NCBI GenBank assembly: GCA_963974935.1
Contig: CAXBEV010000012.1
Coordinates: 47,421 to 111,420 of the forward strand
Origin: UBA4479 sp963974935
GTDB taxonomy: Bacteria; Pseudomonadota; Alphaproteobacteria; Rhodospirillales; Casp-alpha2
DNA: 64,000 bases
Reading direction: 5' to 3'
Of this stretch, positions 7,563-16,705 are shown piece by piece. The position numbers were made by a program, and so were the translations under genes. Below the pieces are notes generated by a model. That model was not told the origin of the DNA, did not search any database, and saw nothing but the letters and a program-made list of their open reading frames with translations. Every line of letters starts with the position of its first letter. The first letter of the stretch is position 1.

Positions 7563-9035
7563 ATGACCCTCGGTCTGGAGCGCGAGATTGTCAACCGCGC
7601 GACCTACGAAAAAAGTGTCCGCCACCTGAAAGACCGGAATGTCCGGTTGCCTAAAATCTCTGAATTGGCGGATCCTGCACGCCATCTCAAATCCATGGCT
7701 GCCGAGCTCGCCGATGTCGACCCGGATCTGCCAGATCCGCGCAATCTGTTTCGTGTGCATTGGCATAACGGCGCGGATCGACGCAGCCTCGTCGATGTGC
7801 CCGAATACATCGTCTTGCCGAAAGCGCTAACAGGCACGGATGCGAAAATCGTCCTCGCGCTGGGCAACCGGTTTCCTATGGTCAATGTGCATAAAGTACT
7901 GCCGGCATATGGATGCCTGGTGCCGCGTCTAATGTCGGGGAAGTTCGACCCTGAGAACCATCGTGCCGTTTGGCCGTCGACGGGTAATTATTGTCGGGGC
8001 GGGGTCGCGATCTCGCGCATTCTCGGCTGTAGGTCTGTCGCCGTGTTGCCGGAAGGCATGAGTGCGGAGCGGTTCAACTGGCTAGATCGTTGGGTGCTGG
8101 ACCCGTCTGATATTCACCGCACGCCGGGCACCGAAAGCAACGTTAAAGAAATCTATGACGCCTGCAATGCGTTGGCGAAGGATCCGGAAAACGTCATTCT
8201 TAACCAGTTTGCCGAGTTCGGAAATTACGTCATTCACCGCGCTGTTACGGGTCCGGCGATGCAGCGAATCTTTGATGACGTGAATACAGACGGCAAGCTG
8301 CGTGCTCGTGCTTATGTTGCGGCTTCGGGTTCGTCCGGCACGCTGGCCGCCGGCGATCATTTGAAGGCGGCGCTCGGTACAGACACCTGCGTGATTGAGG
8401 CTACGGAATGTCCGACGCTGCTTTATAACGGTTACGGTGAGCACAATATTCAGGGTATCGGCGACAAGCATGTGCCGTTGATCCACAACGTGATGGCGAC
8501 CGACTTCGTGATCGGCGTCTCGGATGCGGCCTGCGATGGACTCAATATGGTCTATAACACGACCGTCGGTCGTGACTACTTAGCGACGCGCCAAGGCGTG
8601 GGGCAAGAAGACATCGCCGCGCTCGGTAATCTTGGGCTGTCGTCCATCGGTAACGTGCTCGGCGCGATCAAGTACGCAAAGTATATGGATTTAGGGCCGG
8701 AAGACGTGGTGCTGACAGTCGCCACCGACGGCGCCGATATGTACCAGACGGAACTCGATCATGCGGCGAAAAAGTACTTCGCCACCGGCTTTGATCAGGT
8801 GAACGCCGCTGAAACCTTCGCGCGTTACCTGTTGGGGACGACGACCGACAATATGTTGGAACTGAGCAGATACGACAAAAAACGCATATTCAATCTTGGC
8901 TACTACACTTGGGTTGAGCAGCAGGGCGTGTCGCTCGAAGACTTCGACGCGCGCAAAGATCAGGCTTTTTGGGATGGCTTGATGGACCTAGTGCCGGCCT
9001 GGGATCGCATGATTGACGACTTCAACGCCGCGTGA
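7563..9035 (+). CDS. PLP-dependent fold-type II enzyme (cysteine synthase/tryptophan synthase beta superfamily)
   Basis: The 490-residue protein is a fold-type II pyridoxal-phosphate enzyme. VWPSTGNYCRGGVAISRILG contains the Ser-Thr-Gly-Asn substrate loop, VAASGSSGTLAAGDHL matches the glycine-rich phosphate-binding loop, and a lysine candidate lies in VNVHKVLPAYG. It is longer than the ~320 residues of cysteine synthase. The start at 7563 follows AAGGAG with ideal spacing. It lies 79 bases upstream of selA on the same strand, so a link to cysteine or selenium metabolism is possible, but I cannot assign a substrate. Lyase activity on a cysteine-like or diamino acid would be typical of the superfamily. 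Confidence 0.7.
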   Translation: MTLGLEREIVNRATYEKSVRHLKDRNVRLPKISELADPARHLKSMAAELADVDPDLPDPRNLFRVHWHNGADRRSLVDVPEYIVLPKALTGTDAKIVLALGNRFPMVNVHKVLPAYGCLVPRLMSGKFDPENHRAVWPSTGNYCRGGVAISRILGCRSVAVLPEGMSAERFNWLDRWVLDPSDIHRTPGTESNVKEIYDACNALAKDPENVILNQFAEFGNYVIHRAVTGPAMQRIFDDVNTDGKLRARAYVAASGSSGTLAAGDHLKAALGTDTCVIEATECPTLLYNGYGEHNIQGIGDKHVPLIHNVMATDFVIGVSDAACDGLNMVYNTTVGRDYLATRQGVGQEDIAALGNLGLSSIGNVLGAIKYAKYMDLGPEDVVLTVATDGADMYQTELDHAAKKYFATGFDQVNAAETFARYLLGTTTDNMLELSRYDKKRIFNLGYYTWVEQQGVSLEDFDARKDQAFWDGLMDLVPAWDRMIDDFNAA

Positions 9036-9114
9036 GGGGCTGGTCAAGCCGACGCACCCAAGGGTAATCTGACACGACCTTTATGATGATGCAGTCCGCC
9101 ACGAGAGCGGGCGC

Positions 9115-10548
9115 ATGTTGGGAGCGCCGATGCCGTCGATGCCTGTTTATCTGCCGTCCGTAGACGCGTTGCTGCGGACCCCGATCACGGCATTGTTGAT
9201 TGATGTCCACGGGCGCGCTGCGGTGACGGACGCGATACGCCAGGAACTTGCGGTCCGTCGGTCCGCAATGCAGGGCCTCAGCGGTGCTGACGACGATGCC
9301 GCCATTTTGCAGGCCGTCAAAGGCCGATTGGACGCGGCGGCTGCGCCCAGTATGCAGCGTGTTCTCAATCTTACCGGGACTGTCATTCATACCAATCTTG
9401 GCCGCGCCCCAATGGCTGGGGTTGCCGCCGATGCGATGCGCGACGCGGCGCTGGCGCCCAGTAATCTCGAGTACGATCTTACGAGCGGCGGACGTGGTGA
9501 TCGGGACTCCCACGTTGAGGATCTGATTTGTGGCCTGACGGGGGCTGAGGCGGCGACCGTGGTCAACAACAATGCAGCGGCGGTTTTGTTGGTGCTGTCG
9601 GCGCTTGCACGGCGCAAAGAAGTGCCGGTGTCTCGCGGCGAATTGATCGAGATCGGGGGCTCGTTCCGAATGCCAGAAATCATGGCGAGTGCCGGCTGCA
9701 AACTGGTCGAAGTCGGCACCACCAACCGTACCCACGCGTCGGACTTCGAAGCCGCCATCGGGCCAAAAACATCCCTGATCATGAAAGTGCACATGGCGAA
9801 TTACCGCATCGACGGGTTTGTCGCCGATGTGGCCGAACGCGATCTTGCCGCCATCGCCCATGCCCACGACTTGCCGTTCGTGATTGATCTTGGCAGTGGC
9901 ACGCTGACGGATTTTACGGCGCTGGATTTGCCCCACGAGCCGACACCGCAGGCGGCATTAGCAAACGGCGCAGACCTGGTGACGTTTTCAGGCGACAAGC
10001 TGCTTGGCGGACCTCAGGCCGGTATCATCTGCGGGCGCGCTGATCTGATCAAGAAACTCAAAAAGAATCCGATGAAGCGTGCGCTTCGCCTGGATAAGGT
10101 GACGCTGGCCGGTTTGGCGGCAACCCTGCAGCTTTACCGTGACCCGGATCGGCTTGCGGCAAGGGTTCCGGTGTTGCGGATGCTCACCCGCAGGGTTGAT
10201 GATATACGCGCGCAAGCGAGTCGGCTGCTGCCCGTATTTACAAAATCTTTGGATGGTGTGGCTGCCGTGACCACACAGGACTGTTTCAGTCAGGTCGGCA
10301 GTGGGTCTCTGCCGGTTGATCGCCTGCCGAGTGTCGCACTCGCGATCACACCGGTCACCGGGCGGCGCGGGCAGGGAAAAGCTGCCGAGCGGCTGGCGGC
10401 TTCATTTCGCGCGTTGCCATTGCCGGTGATCGGGCGGTTGTCTGATGGCGCGCTGCTGTTAGATCTGCGCTGCCTAGATGAGGCTGACGAGCCAGCACTG
10501 CTTGGTCAACTTGACGGCATGGCAGGCGCCGACGCTCCGCATCCATGA
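9115..10548 (+). CDS. selA: L-seryl-tRNA(Sec) selenium transferase
   Basis: SelA is a PLP enzyme that converts seryl-tRNA(Sec) to selenocysteinyl-tRNA(Sec) with selenophosphate. The protein has 477 residues, close to the E. coli length. It shows the N-terminal tRNA-binding start LPSVDALLR, the LNLTGTVIHTNLGRAP block, NNNAAAVLLVLSAL, and the PLP lysine in FSGDKLLGGPQ (Lys295). An alternative start at 9130 has a better ribosome site (GGGAG) and gives a protein five residues shorter; both keep the whole domain. The stop overlaps the selB start (ATGA), so the two are translationally coupled. The PLP enzyme gene upstream may be in the same transcript. Confidence 0.95.
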   Translation: MLGAPMPSMPVYLPSVDALLRTPITALLIDVHGRAAVTDAIRQELAVRRSAMQGLSGADDDAAILQAVKGRLDAAAAPSMQRVLNLTGTVIHTNLGRAPMAGVAADAMRDAALAPSNLEYDLTSGGRGDRDSHVEDLICGLTGAEAATVVNNNAAAVLLVLSALARRKEVPVSRGELIEIGGSFRMPEIMASAGCKLVEVGTTNRTHASDFEAAIGPKTSLIMKVHMANYRIDGFVADVAERDLAAIAHAHDLPFVIDLGSGTLTDFTALDLPHEPTPQAALANGADLVTFSGDKLLGGPQAGIICGRADLIKKLKKNPMKRALRLDKVTLAGLAATLQLYRDPDRLAARVPVLRMLTRRVDDIRAQASRLLPVFTKSLDGVAAVTTQDCFSQVGSGSLPVDRLPSVALAITPVTGRRGQGKAAERLAASFRALPLPVIGRLSDGALLLDLRCLDEADEPALLGQLDGMAGADAPHP

Positions 10549-12497
10549 TTATCGCGACGGCGGGCCACGTCGATCACGGCAAGACGGCTTTGGTGCGTGC
10601 ATTGACCGGCGTCGACACCGACCGCCTCGCCGACGAAAAGCGGCGCGGCATGACCATCGATCTCGGGTTTGCCTATCAGACATTGCCGGACGGCCAAAGC
10701 CTTGGCTTCGTCGATGTGCCGGGTCACCAACGATTTGTGCACACGATGCTGGCCGGCGCTGCGGGCGTCGATTTTGTTTTACTTGTGGTCGCCGCCGACG
10801 ATGGCCCGATGCCGCAAACCGCTGAGCATCTGGCGATCTTAAATTTACTCGGCATCACCAGAGGCGCTTGCGTCATCACGAAATGCGACAAGGTGCCGGC
10901 GGAGAGGGTCGAGGATGTCCGAGATGCAGTCTCGGCGATGCTGGCGGAGACCGGCCTTGCCGGGGCGCCCGTGTTTTTCGTTGCCACCCATGAGGGCCGA
11001 GGTATTGCCGCAGTGCAGGCGCACCTGGCAACAGCAGCGGCAAGCCATCAGCGTGCGCATGCCGATGGGCCGCTCCGGTTTATCATAGATCGTGCGTTTT
11101 CGGTTGTCGGCAGTGGGCTCGTGGTGACGGGCACGGTGGTCGCCGGGCGGGTTGCTGTCGGGGATCGACTTGTTGTTGCGCCGGGTGGACACGCGGTGCG
11201 GGTGCGGGGCTTGCATGCGCAAAGCACATCCCTTGATGAGGGGATCGCCGGACAACGCCTCGGCATCAATATCGCGGCTGCCGATGTCGATGCGGATACT
11301 GTGTCCCGAGGCGATTGGTTGGTCGCTGCGGATCGCTGTCAGCCGACGCTTCGCCTGGATGCGGAGGTTTCCGTCTTGCCCAGCGAAGCGCACGCGTTCG
11401 GCCCCCGCGCCGCCGTGCATCTGCACTTAGGTGCGGCGGATATCCCGGCCCGGATACAGGTATTGGACGGCGACCAGATCGAGCCGGGGGCGCGTGGTCT
11501 GGTGCATGTGATTTTGCAACGCCCTGTATCGGCAATCTGCGGAGATCGACTGATCCTGCGCGACCGTTCCGCTACGCGCACCATTGGCGGCGGGCGTGTC
11601 ATCAATCCGGCGCCGCCGACGGCAAGGGTCCGTGCACCGGAACGGCTTGAGCGGCTTCGGGTCATGGCGCTGGGTGATCCCGCGACGGTGTTGCTCAATG
11701 TCGGTGACGGCATCGTCGATGTCGCGGTATTCACGCGGGCGTGGAACCTGTATGACGCAAATATAGCAGCGCTCAGCGCGTCGGTTGATGCCGTGCGCGC
11801 TGGGCCGGAGGGGGCCGAGGTGCTCATCTCGGGCGGGCGTTGGCGCACTTATATCGATGATGTGTTGCACGCCGTTGCTGCGTGGCATGCCGCGCATCCG
11901 TCGGCGGTTGGCATGGGTATCAAGCAACTTCACCAACACGTTGCCAAGCGTCTCACGTCGGCGCAATTTCGCGATGTGTTGCGCGCCGCTGAGGCTAGCG
12001 GATCGGTAAAGGTGACGGGGGCGCACGTTGCCGGCACTGATTTCCAAATGGTTTTACCCGCCGAAGATGCCGCGCTTTGGGAACGTATTCGGCCATTATT
12101 GGCCGCCGGGGGTGTCGAACCATCCCGTGTCGTGGAACTTGCCGATCAATTAAAAGTGCCCCGCGCCGCCGTCACGCATGCACTGACAGCGGCGGCACGT
12201 CTCGGCCTCGCGCATCCGGTGGCGGCAAACCGATTTTATCTGCCGTCCGGGCTGCACAAGTTGGCTGAGGTGGCCCACAGCTTGGATGGCGGCAAGGGCT
12301 TTCAGGCCGCCGAATTCCGAGATGCTTCCGGACTGGGTCGGAATCTCGCGATTGAGGTGTTGGAGTATTTCGACGCCTGCGGCGTAACGCGCCGAGCTGG
12401 CGATACACGCACGATGATCGCCGATGCGACCGCTATCTTTGCAGATGAGGCTGAACACATCGGGCACGATATGGACACCCCGCCGGAGGCTGGCTAA
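10545..12497 (+). CDS. selB: Selenocysteine-specific elongation factor
   Basis: SelB delivers Sec-tRNA(Sec) to UGA codons marked by a SECIS element. The 650-residue product carries the GTPase motifs GHVDHGKT (residues 7-14), DVPGHQRF and TKCDK. Two EF-Tu-like beta-barrel domains follow, then C-terminal winged-helix repeats that bind the SECIS hairpin (roughly residues 400-640, including LADQLKVPRAAVTHAL). It overlaps selA by 4 bases. The tRNA-Sec gene begins 9 bases after its stop, making a selA-selB-selC block. Its presence indicates the organism decodes UGA as selenocysteine. Confidence 0.95.
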   Translation: MIIATAGHVDHGKTALVRALTGVDTDRLADEKRRGMTIDLGFAYQTLPDGQSLGFVDVPGHQRFVHTMLAGAAGVDFVLLVVAADDGPMPQTAEHLAILNLLGITRGACVITKCDKVPAERVEDVRDAVSAMLAETGLAGAPVFFVATHEGRGIAAVQAHLATAAASHQRAHADGPLRFIIDRAFSVVGSGLVVTGTVVAGRVAVGDRLVVAPGGHAVRVRGLHAQSTSLDEGIAGQRLGINIAAADVDADTVSRGDWLVAADRCQPTLRLDAEVSVLPSEAHAFGPRAAVHLHLGAADIPARIQVLDGDQIEPGARGLVHVILQRPVSAICGDRLILRDRSATRTIGGGRVINPAPPTARVRAPERLERLRVMALGDPATVLLNVGDGIVDVAVFTRAWNLYDANIAALSASVDAVRAGPEGAEVLISGGRWRTYIDDVLHAVAAWHAAHPSAVGMGIKQLHQHVAKRLTSAQFRDVLRAAEASGSVKVTGAHVAGTDFQMVLPAEDAALWERIRPLLAAGGVEPSRVVELADQLKVPRAAVTHALTAAARLGLAHPVAANRFYLPSGLHKLAEVAHSLDGGKGFQAAEFRDASGLGRNLAIEVLEYFDACGVTRRAGDTRTMIADATAIFADEAEHIGHDMDTPPEAG

Positions 12498-12506
12498 GGT
12501 CTGCGC

Positions 12507-12599
12507 GGAAGAGTTACGTCCGTGGTCGGGCGCCCGGTCTTCAAAACCGGTGAAGGGCGTTGAACGTTCCTTTGGGTTCGACTCCCACCTCTTCCGCCA
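12507..12599 (+). tRNA. selC: tRNA-Sec (anticodon UCA), CCA encoded
   Basis: The 93-base gene has an acceptor stem GGAAGAG paired with CTCTTCC, followed by the discriminator G and an encoded CCA. The anticodon arm is CCGGT-CTTCAAA-ACCGG, with UCA at 12541-12543. A long extra arm (about 12551-12571) and the T-arm with GGTTCGA follow. The long acceptor/T stacking and UCA anticodon match bacterial selC. It lies directly behind selB and directly before a gene with an in-frame TGA. Confidence 0.95.
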
Positions 12600-12648
12600 A
12601 TCAGAAATCTTTTTGACAAACCCATTAGCCGACATTCATAGTACCGGA

Positions 12649-13425
12649 ATGAATATTGAACCAATCAAGGTGTTTTGGCGCCCTGGCTGAACGAGTTGTC
12701 TGCGAACAAAAGAGTTCCTGTCGGTCCGTGAGATTGACTTTGTTTCCATAGACATCCAACAGCAGCCCGAAGCTTGGTCTGAGCTTAAGAAGCTTGGCGC
12801 CGAGTCGATCCCTGTTGTCTCGCAGGGTGACAAGTGGACATACGCGCAAATCCTCACAGACGTCTCTGACTTCCTGGATATCGAGCCACCGACCAGTGGC
12901 ATATTGTCGGGGCCGGAGCTTGTCGAAAAGCTGGACATGATTTTGGCCGGCGCGCAGCGGTTTATCCGCCAGTTGCCGACCGCTGAGCTCGACAAAAACG
13001 TTCGCAACCGTGATCGCACGCTGGGTCATTTGGCGAATCATATCTTCCGTATTCCCGAAGGCTTTTTGTCGGCGGCGCAGGGGGGCGAGTTGTCTTATGA
13101 CTTCCTCGCAAAGGGCCAAGACCCGTGGATGAAGACCGGCGATGATATCGCCAAGTTCGGCGATGATATCCGCCAGCGGGTCAAAGATTGGTGGCTGAAG
13201 AACCCCGATGTCGAATGCACCGAAACCATCGTCAAAACTTATTACGGTGACCGGCAGATGTACGAGGTTTTGGAGCGTACTTGCTGGCATTCGGGACAAC
13301 ACGTGCGGCAGATCATGATGCTGCTTGAAGAAGACTTCAATATTCAACCCGATCAGCCGTTGACGGCAGAAGATTTCGCCGGGCTACCGATGCCGGAAAA
13401 AACCTGGGACGACGAGCCGGCTTAG
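12649..13425 (+). CDS. Selenoprotein: glutaredoxin-like domain with U-x-x-C fused to a DinB-like domain
   Basis: Reading TGA at 12688-12690 as selenocysteine joins two frames into one 258-residue protein. It opens MNIEPIKVFWRPG-U-T-S-C-LRTKEF, so U14 and C17 form a U-x-x-C redox motif at the position of the glutaredoxin C-x-x-C. A thioredoxin-fold half follows (IDFVSIDIQQQPEAWSEL, then GAESIPVVSQ with the cis-proline). From about residue 85 there is a DinB-like four-helix domain with LGHLANHIFR and CWHSGQHVRQ, whose histidines suit a metal site. No other stop occurs between 12649 and 13425, and codon usage is uniform across the TGA. The gene starts 49 bases after selC. The ribosome site is weak. 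Likely a thiol/selenol oxidoreductase; the partner is unknown. Confidence is lower for the UGA recoding than for the coding sequence itself. Confidence 0.85.
12688..12717 (+). promoter_or_regulatory. In-frame UGA(Sec) codon with a weak candidate SECIS hairpin
   Basis: The TGA codon is followed 13 bases later by GAAC, a six-base loop AAAAGA and GTTC (12704-12717), giving a short helix whose loop lies about 17 bases after the UGA. Bacterial SECIS elements sit directly 3' of the UGA at about this distance. The helix is only four clean pairs, extended by weak G-U pairs, so I call it a candidate. The sequence must code at the same time for the T-S-C-L-R-T-K-E-F segment. Confidence 0.4.
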
Positions 13426-13649
13426 CTTGTTGTCGGTCTGGCTGCTGCCTGTTGATCTTAAAAAAAACAATCTTCCACACCGAACATCGTTTGCATTTCA
13501 CGCTGTCGACCGGGGCGAAAACGTTTTTGAAGGCAGCATTTGATCATTTCTGACGGTATGCGTTTGTCGTCATCCCCACTGCCCTTATATATTAGGAACG
13601 TAATTTTTGGCGCGGCATATGCCGACTGCCTAAAGGGAGATCCACGTAA

Positions 13650-14804
13650 ATGACAACCGAAACATCAAAGCCGTATCGTTTGCGTTTGCCGGGCCCGACC
13701 GAAGTGCCGGAACGTGTGCGCATGGCCACGGCACGACCGATTTATAATCATCGTGGATCTGAATTTGCGGCGTTGCTTTCAGACGTGTCCGACCTGGTGC
13801 GTCCGGTGATGGGCACGAAAAATGATGTGATGACGTTTGCGAGTTCCGGCACTGGCGTTATGGAAGCCAGCCTCGCCAATGTCTTGGTGCCGGGCGATAA
13901 AGTACTGGTCCTCAACAACGGGCAGTGGGGTGAGCGCTTTATCGGTATTGCGAAGGCGCTGGGTCTTGCCGATGGCCTGGACGAGATCAAGGTGACCTGG
14001 GGCGAGGCGATTGCCGAAGATGCCCTGAAGGCAAAATTGGCGGCGACGGATTACGCTGCGGTGGTGGCCGTTCACAACGAAAGTTCAACCGGCACCGCCG
14101 CAGATTTGCACGAAATTGGTGCGGCTGTCGCTGAAACCGATGCGGTCTTAATCGTCGACACCGTCAGCGGCCTCGGCGGGATGGAGATGCGCCAGGATGA
14201 TTGGGGTGTCGATGTGCTGGTAACCGCATCGCAAAAAGCGCTGATGTGTCCGCCGGGACTGGGCCTTGTGAGCGTCAGTGAAAAGGCATGGTCGCGGATC
14301 AATGATGGTCGTGCACGTGCATGCTTCTATTGGGAATTTGGCAAGGCGCGGGAATGGGCGCAAAAGGGGCAAACCGCTTTCACCCCTCCCGTTTCGTTGA
14401 TTTATGGCCTGCATGAAGCGCTCAAAATGATGCATGAAGAAGGACTGGACCAAGTCCTGGCGCGCCATCAAAAGCTTTCCCATGCACTTCAGGTTGGCGT
14501 CGCCGCACTGGGCTTGCCGTTGTTCCCGACGTCGCCGATGACGTCGAACACCGTTGGCGTGTTTACGGTGCCGGACGGCATTGATGGTACTGCCATCATT
14601 AAGCACATGTACCAAGATTTCGGCAGCGTCATTGCAGGTGCTAGAAATATGTATCGCGGTAAGATGATTCGGATCGGGACCATGGGCACCGTCAGTGTAG
14701 ACGATATCATGACCGACCTGACGCATCTGGGCGTGGTTCTTTCCGTCATCGGGGCCGACGTCGACCCGGATGCTGGTGTTGCCGCAGCCCTCGCCGTCTT
14801 ATGA
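13650..14804 (+). CDS. Class V PLP aminotransferase, alanine/serine-glyoxylate type
   Basis: The 384-residue protein belongs to the class V aminotransferases that move an amino group from serine or alanine to glyoxylate or a similar 2-oxo acid. It shows the opening LRLPGPTEVP and YNHRGSEF, SSGTGVMEASLAN around the cofactor phosphate site, DTVSGLGGMEM, and the PLP lysine in TASQKALMCPPGL (Lys196). The RBS GGGAGATCC lies before the ATG. It is the first gene of a plus-strand group with an aconitase-family hydratase, an aldolase and a lyase, so it may feed on or form glyoxylate made by the lyase at 17419. The 224-base region upstream (13426-13649) contains its promoter; I see no other gene there. 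Confidence 0.85.
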   Translation: MTTETSKPYRLRLPGPTEVPERVRMATARPIYNHRGSEFAALLSDVSDLVRPVMGTKNDVMTFASSGTGVMEASLANVLVPGDKVLVLNNGQWGERFIGIAKALGLADGLDEIKVTWGEAIAEDALKAKLAATDYAAVVAVHNESSTGTAADLHEIGAAVAETDAVLIVDTVSGLGGMEMRQDDWGVDVLVTASQKALMCPPGLGLVSVSEKAWSRINDGRARACFYWEFGKAREWAQKGQTAFTPPVSLIYGLHEALKMMHEEGLDQVLARHQKLSHALQVGVAALGLPLFPTSPMTSNTVGVFTVPDGIDGTAIIKHMYQDFGSVIAGARNMYRGKMIRIGTMGTVSVDDIMTDLTHLGVVLSVIGADVDPDAGVAAALAVL

Positions 14805-14843
14805 TGGTCGCGCAAAGAATATGAAACATACAGGGATAACACC

Positions 14844-16124
14844 TTGACGAAAACGCGCGGCGGCCCAGCCACCATAGCCGAAAAGATTTTGTCTGCTCAT
14901 TGCGGCAGGCCCTGTTATGCCGGCGAGAGCGTCGTTTGTCGCGTCGACGCGGCGATGGCAACAGATGGTTCGGCGCCGATGGCGATTGATTATTTTCGCG
15001 GCATGGGCGGTGAAAAATTAGCTGACCCGAAATCGCTGATCTTCGCGCTGGATCATTACGCGCCCCCGGACAATCCCGCCACTGTTGCGTTGCAGGATCG
15101 TATTCGTAAATTCAGTACCGAGCAGGGTAACGTTCTATACGACATCGGTGCCGGAATCGGACATCAGTTAATGATTGAACGCGGCCACGTGCGTCCCGGC
15201 GATCTTGTCGTCGGCGCGGATAGCCATGCCGTCGCGTACGGTGCGGCCAACGCGTTCGCCGTCGGTGTGGGGTCGTCGGATTTGGCGGCTGTTATGTTGA
15301 CCGGTAAATTGTGGTTTCGTGTGCCGGAAAGTATCCGTATTGAGTTGATCGGGAAGCTGCCCGCATCGCTGGATGCCAAGGATATCGCTTTAGAGATCAA
15401 TCGCACGCTTGACCCACAAGACGCGAGTTATCGCGTTCTTGAATTCACCGGTGAAGGCGCCGTGTCGCTGACGTTCGAAGAACGTATGCTGCTCTCAAAC
15501 ATGTCGACCGACGCCGGGGCAAAAGCCGGGGTGTTTGATGCTGACAGCGTGACGACAACGTATCTGAAAAACCAAGATGGCCTACGCCATGCGGTCACAG
15601 CCGACGAGGGCGCCGTGTATGCAAAGCACCTCTCCATTGACCTAAACACGCTGACGCCACGTCTTGCGCGCCCACCGGTCAACGGGCAGGCAGCCGAGAT
15701 CGTAGAACTTGGTCAAGATGTCGATACGCCTGTTGATATGGTCTATCTCGGCACGTGTACGGGGGGGCGCCAGTCGGATCTGGAAAGTGCACTCCGCGTT
15801 CTCCGGGCAGGCGGGGGTAAACATCCTCGTGTGCAGTTGGTCGTCACACCGGCATCCGACCGGGTTTATGCAGGCCTTGCTGCAGACGGCATGCTTGAAG
15901 AATTTATCAGAATGGGCGCACTGATGATGACGCCCGGGTGTGGGTCTTGCTGCGGCACATGCGGGGCGATTCCGGGCGACGAAAAAGTCGTCATCTCGGC
16001 GGCGAATCGTAATTTCACCGGACGCATGGGCAACCCGAAGGCACGCGTGTTCTTAGCTTCGCCGGCCGCGTGCGCGGCTGCGGCGGTGACCGGCAAAATC
16101 ACCGATCCTAGGACCATTATCTGA
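14844..16124 (+). CDS. Aconitase-family hydratase/dehydratase, large subunit (LeuC/DmdA-like)
   Basis: The 426-residue protein is a LeuC-type large subunit of the aconitase superfamily, with a [4Fe-4S] cluster held by C305 (YLGTCTGGRQ), C366 and C369 (TPGCGSCCGTCG). The family motifs VVGADSHAVAYGA and FAVGVGSSDLA are present. The start is a TTG at 14844; no in-frame ATG lies near, and AGGGA precedes it. Its stop overlaps the ATG of the small subunit. The separate large and small subunits and the nearby PEP-mutase-family lyase recall dimethylmaleate hydratase (DmdAB) with its lyase in nicotinate degradation, rather than leucine synthesis. The substrate is not certain. Confidence 0.85.
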   Translation: MTKTRGGPATIAEKILSAHCGRPCYAGESVVCRVDAAMATDGSAPMAIDYFRGMGGEKLADPKSLIFALDHYAPPDNPATVALQDRIRKFSTEQGNVLYDIGAGIGHQLMIERGHVRPGDLVVGADSHAVAYGAANAFAVGVGSSDLAAVMLTGKLWFRVPESIRIELIGKLPASLDAKDIALEINRTLDPQDASYRVLEFTGEGAVSLTFEERMLLSNMSTDAGAKAGVFDADSVTTTYLKNQDGLRHAVTADEGAVYAKHLSIDLNTLTPRLARPPVNGQAAEIVELGQDVDTPVDMVYLGTCTGGRQSDLESALRVLRAGGGKHPRVQLVVTPASDRVYAGLAADGMLEEFIRMGALMMTPGCGSCCGTCGAIPGDEKVVISAANRNFTGRMGNPKARVFLASPAACAAAAVTGKITDPRTII

Positions 16125-16669
16125 TGGCGCGTACAGATGAAAAATCGGCTAATGGTACCAGCGCATTCACAGGTGCGGCGCGGCTGGTCGGCGATGATGT
16201 GAACACGGATTATATTATTTCATCGCGCCGCAAGCGGGTCACGATTGATGCCGATGCGCTCAGGGTCTTCTTGTTTGAAGACTATGACAAAGACCTAGGC
16301 GCAAGCATTCAGCCAGGCGAAATCTTGGTCGCGGGACGTAACTTTGGATGTGGCTCAGCGATGGAAGTCGCCGTCACGGTCGTGCGTGCGGCCGGTGTGC
16401 CCTGCGTGTTGGCGAAAAGTTTTGCCCGGGCCTATTACCGAAATGCCATCAACAACGGATTGATGCCGGTCATTTGTGATACCAGCACCATCGACGAGGG
16501 TGATAGGCTTGAAATAAAGATGTTGGATGACGGCGTGAAAGTCACCAACCTCACAAAAGACCGCCCCGTCGAAACGGCATCGTTTTCGCCGATCATAATG
16601 GATATTTTAAATGCGGGCGGGATTACACCATACTTGTGCACGCACGGCGATTTTCCAGAAACGATTTAA
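16124..16669 (+). CDS. Aconitase-family hydratase/dehydratase, small subunit (LeuD/DmdB-like)
   Basis: The 181-residue swivelling-domain subunit pairs with the large subunit encoded immediately upstream (1-base ATG/TGA overlap). It contains GDDVNTDYIISSRRK near the start, the conserved RNFGCGSAMEVAV loop and AKSFARAYYRNAINNGLMPV, all typical of LeuD. These regions define substrate specificity in the superfamily. A gap of 36 bases with a strong AAGGAG separates it from the aldolase gene that follows. Confidence 0.85.
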   Translation: MARTDEKSANGTSAFTGAARLVGDDVNTDYIISSRRKRVTIDADALRVFLFEDYDKDLGASIQPGEILVAGRNFGCGSAMEVAVTVVRAAGVPCVLAKSFARAYYRNAINNGLMPVICDTSTIDEGDRLEIKMLDDGVKVTNLTKDRPVETASFSPIIMDILNAGGITPYLCTHGDFPETI

Positions 16670-16705
16670 TTTGAAACCCCAAGTGAACTAAAAAGGAGCC
16701 AAACC

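Noticed and set aside
9022..9936. Long minus-strand open frame (304 codons) opposite selA
   Set aside because: It is an antisense shadow of a well-conserved selA, with no ribosome site and a composition unlike real proteins.
12688..12690. TGA as an ordinary stop or a pseudogene mutation
   Set aside because: The codon sits exactly at the glutaredoxin redox position, the frame continues without other stops, and selA, selB and selC are immediately adjacent. I therefore favour selenocysteine, though a sequencing check would settle it.
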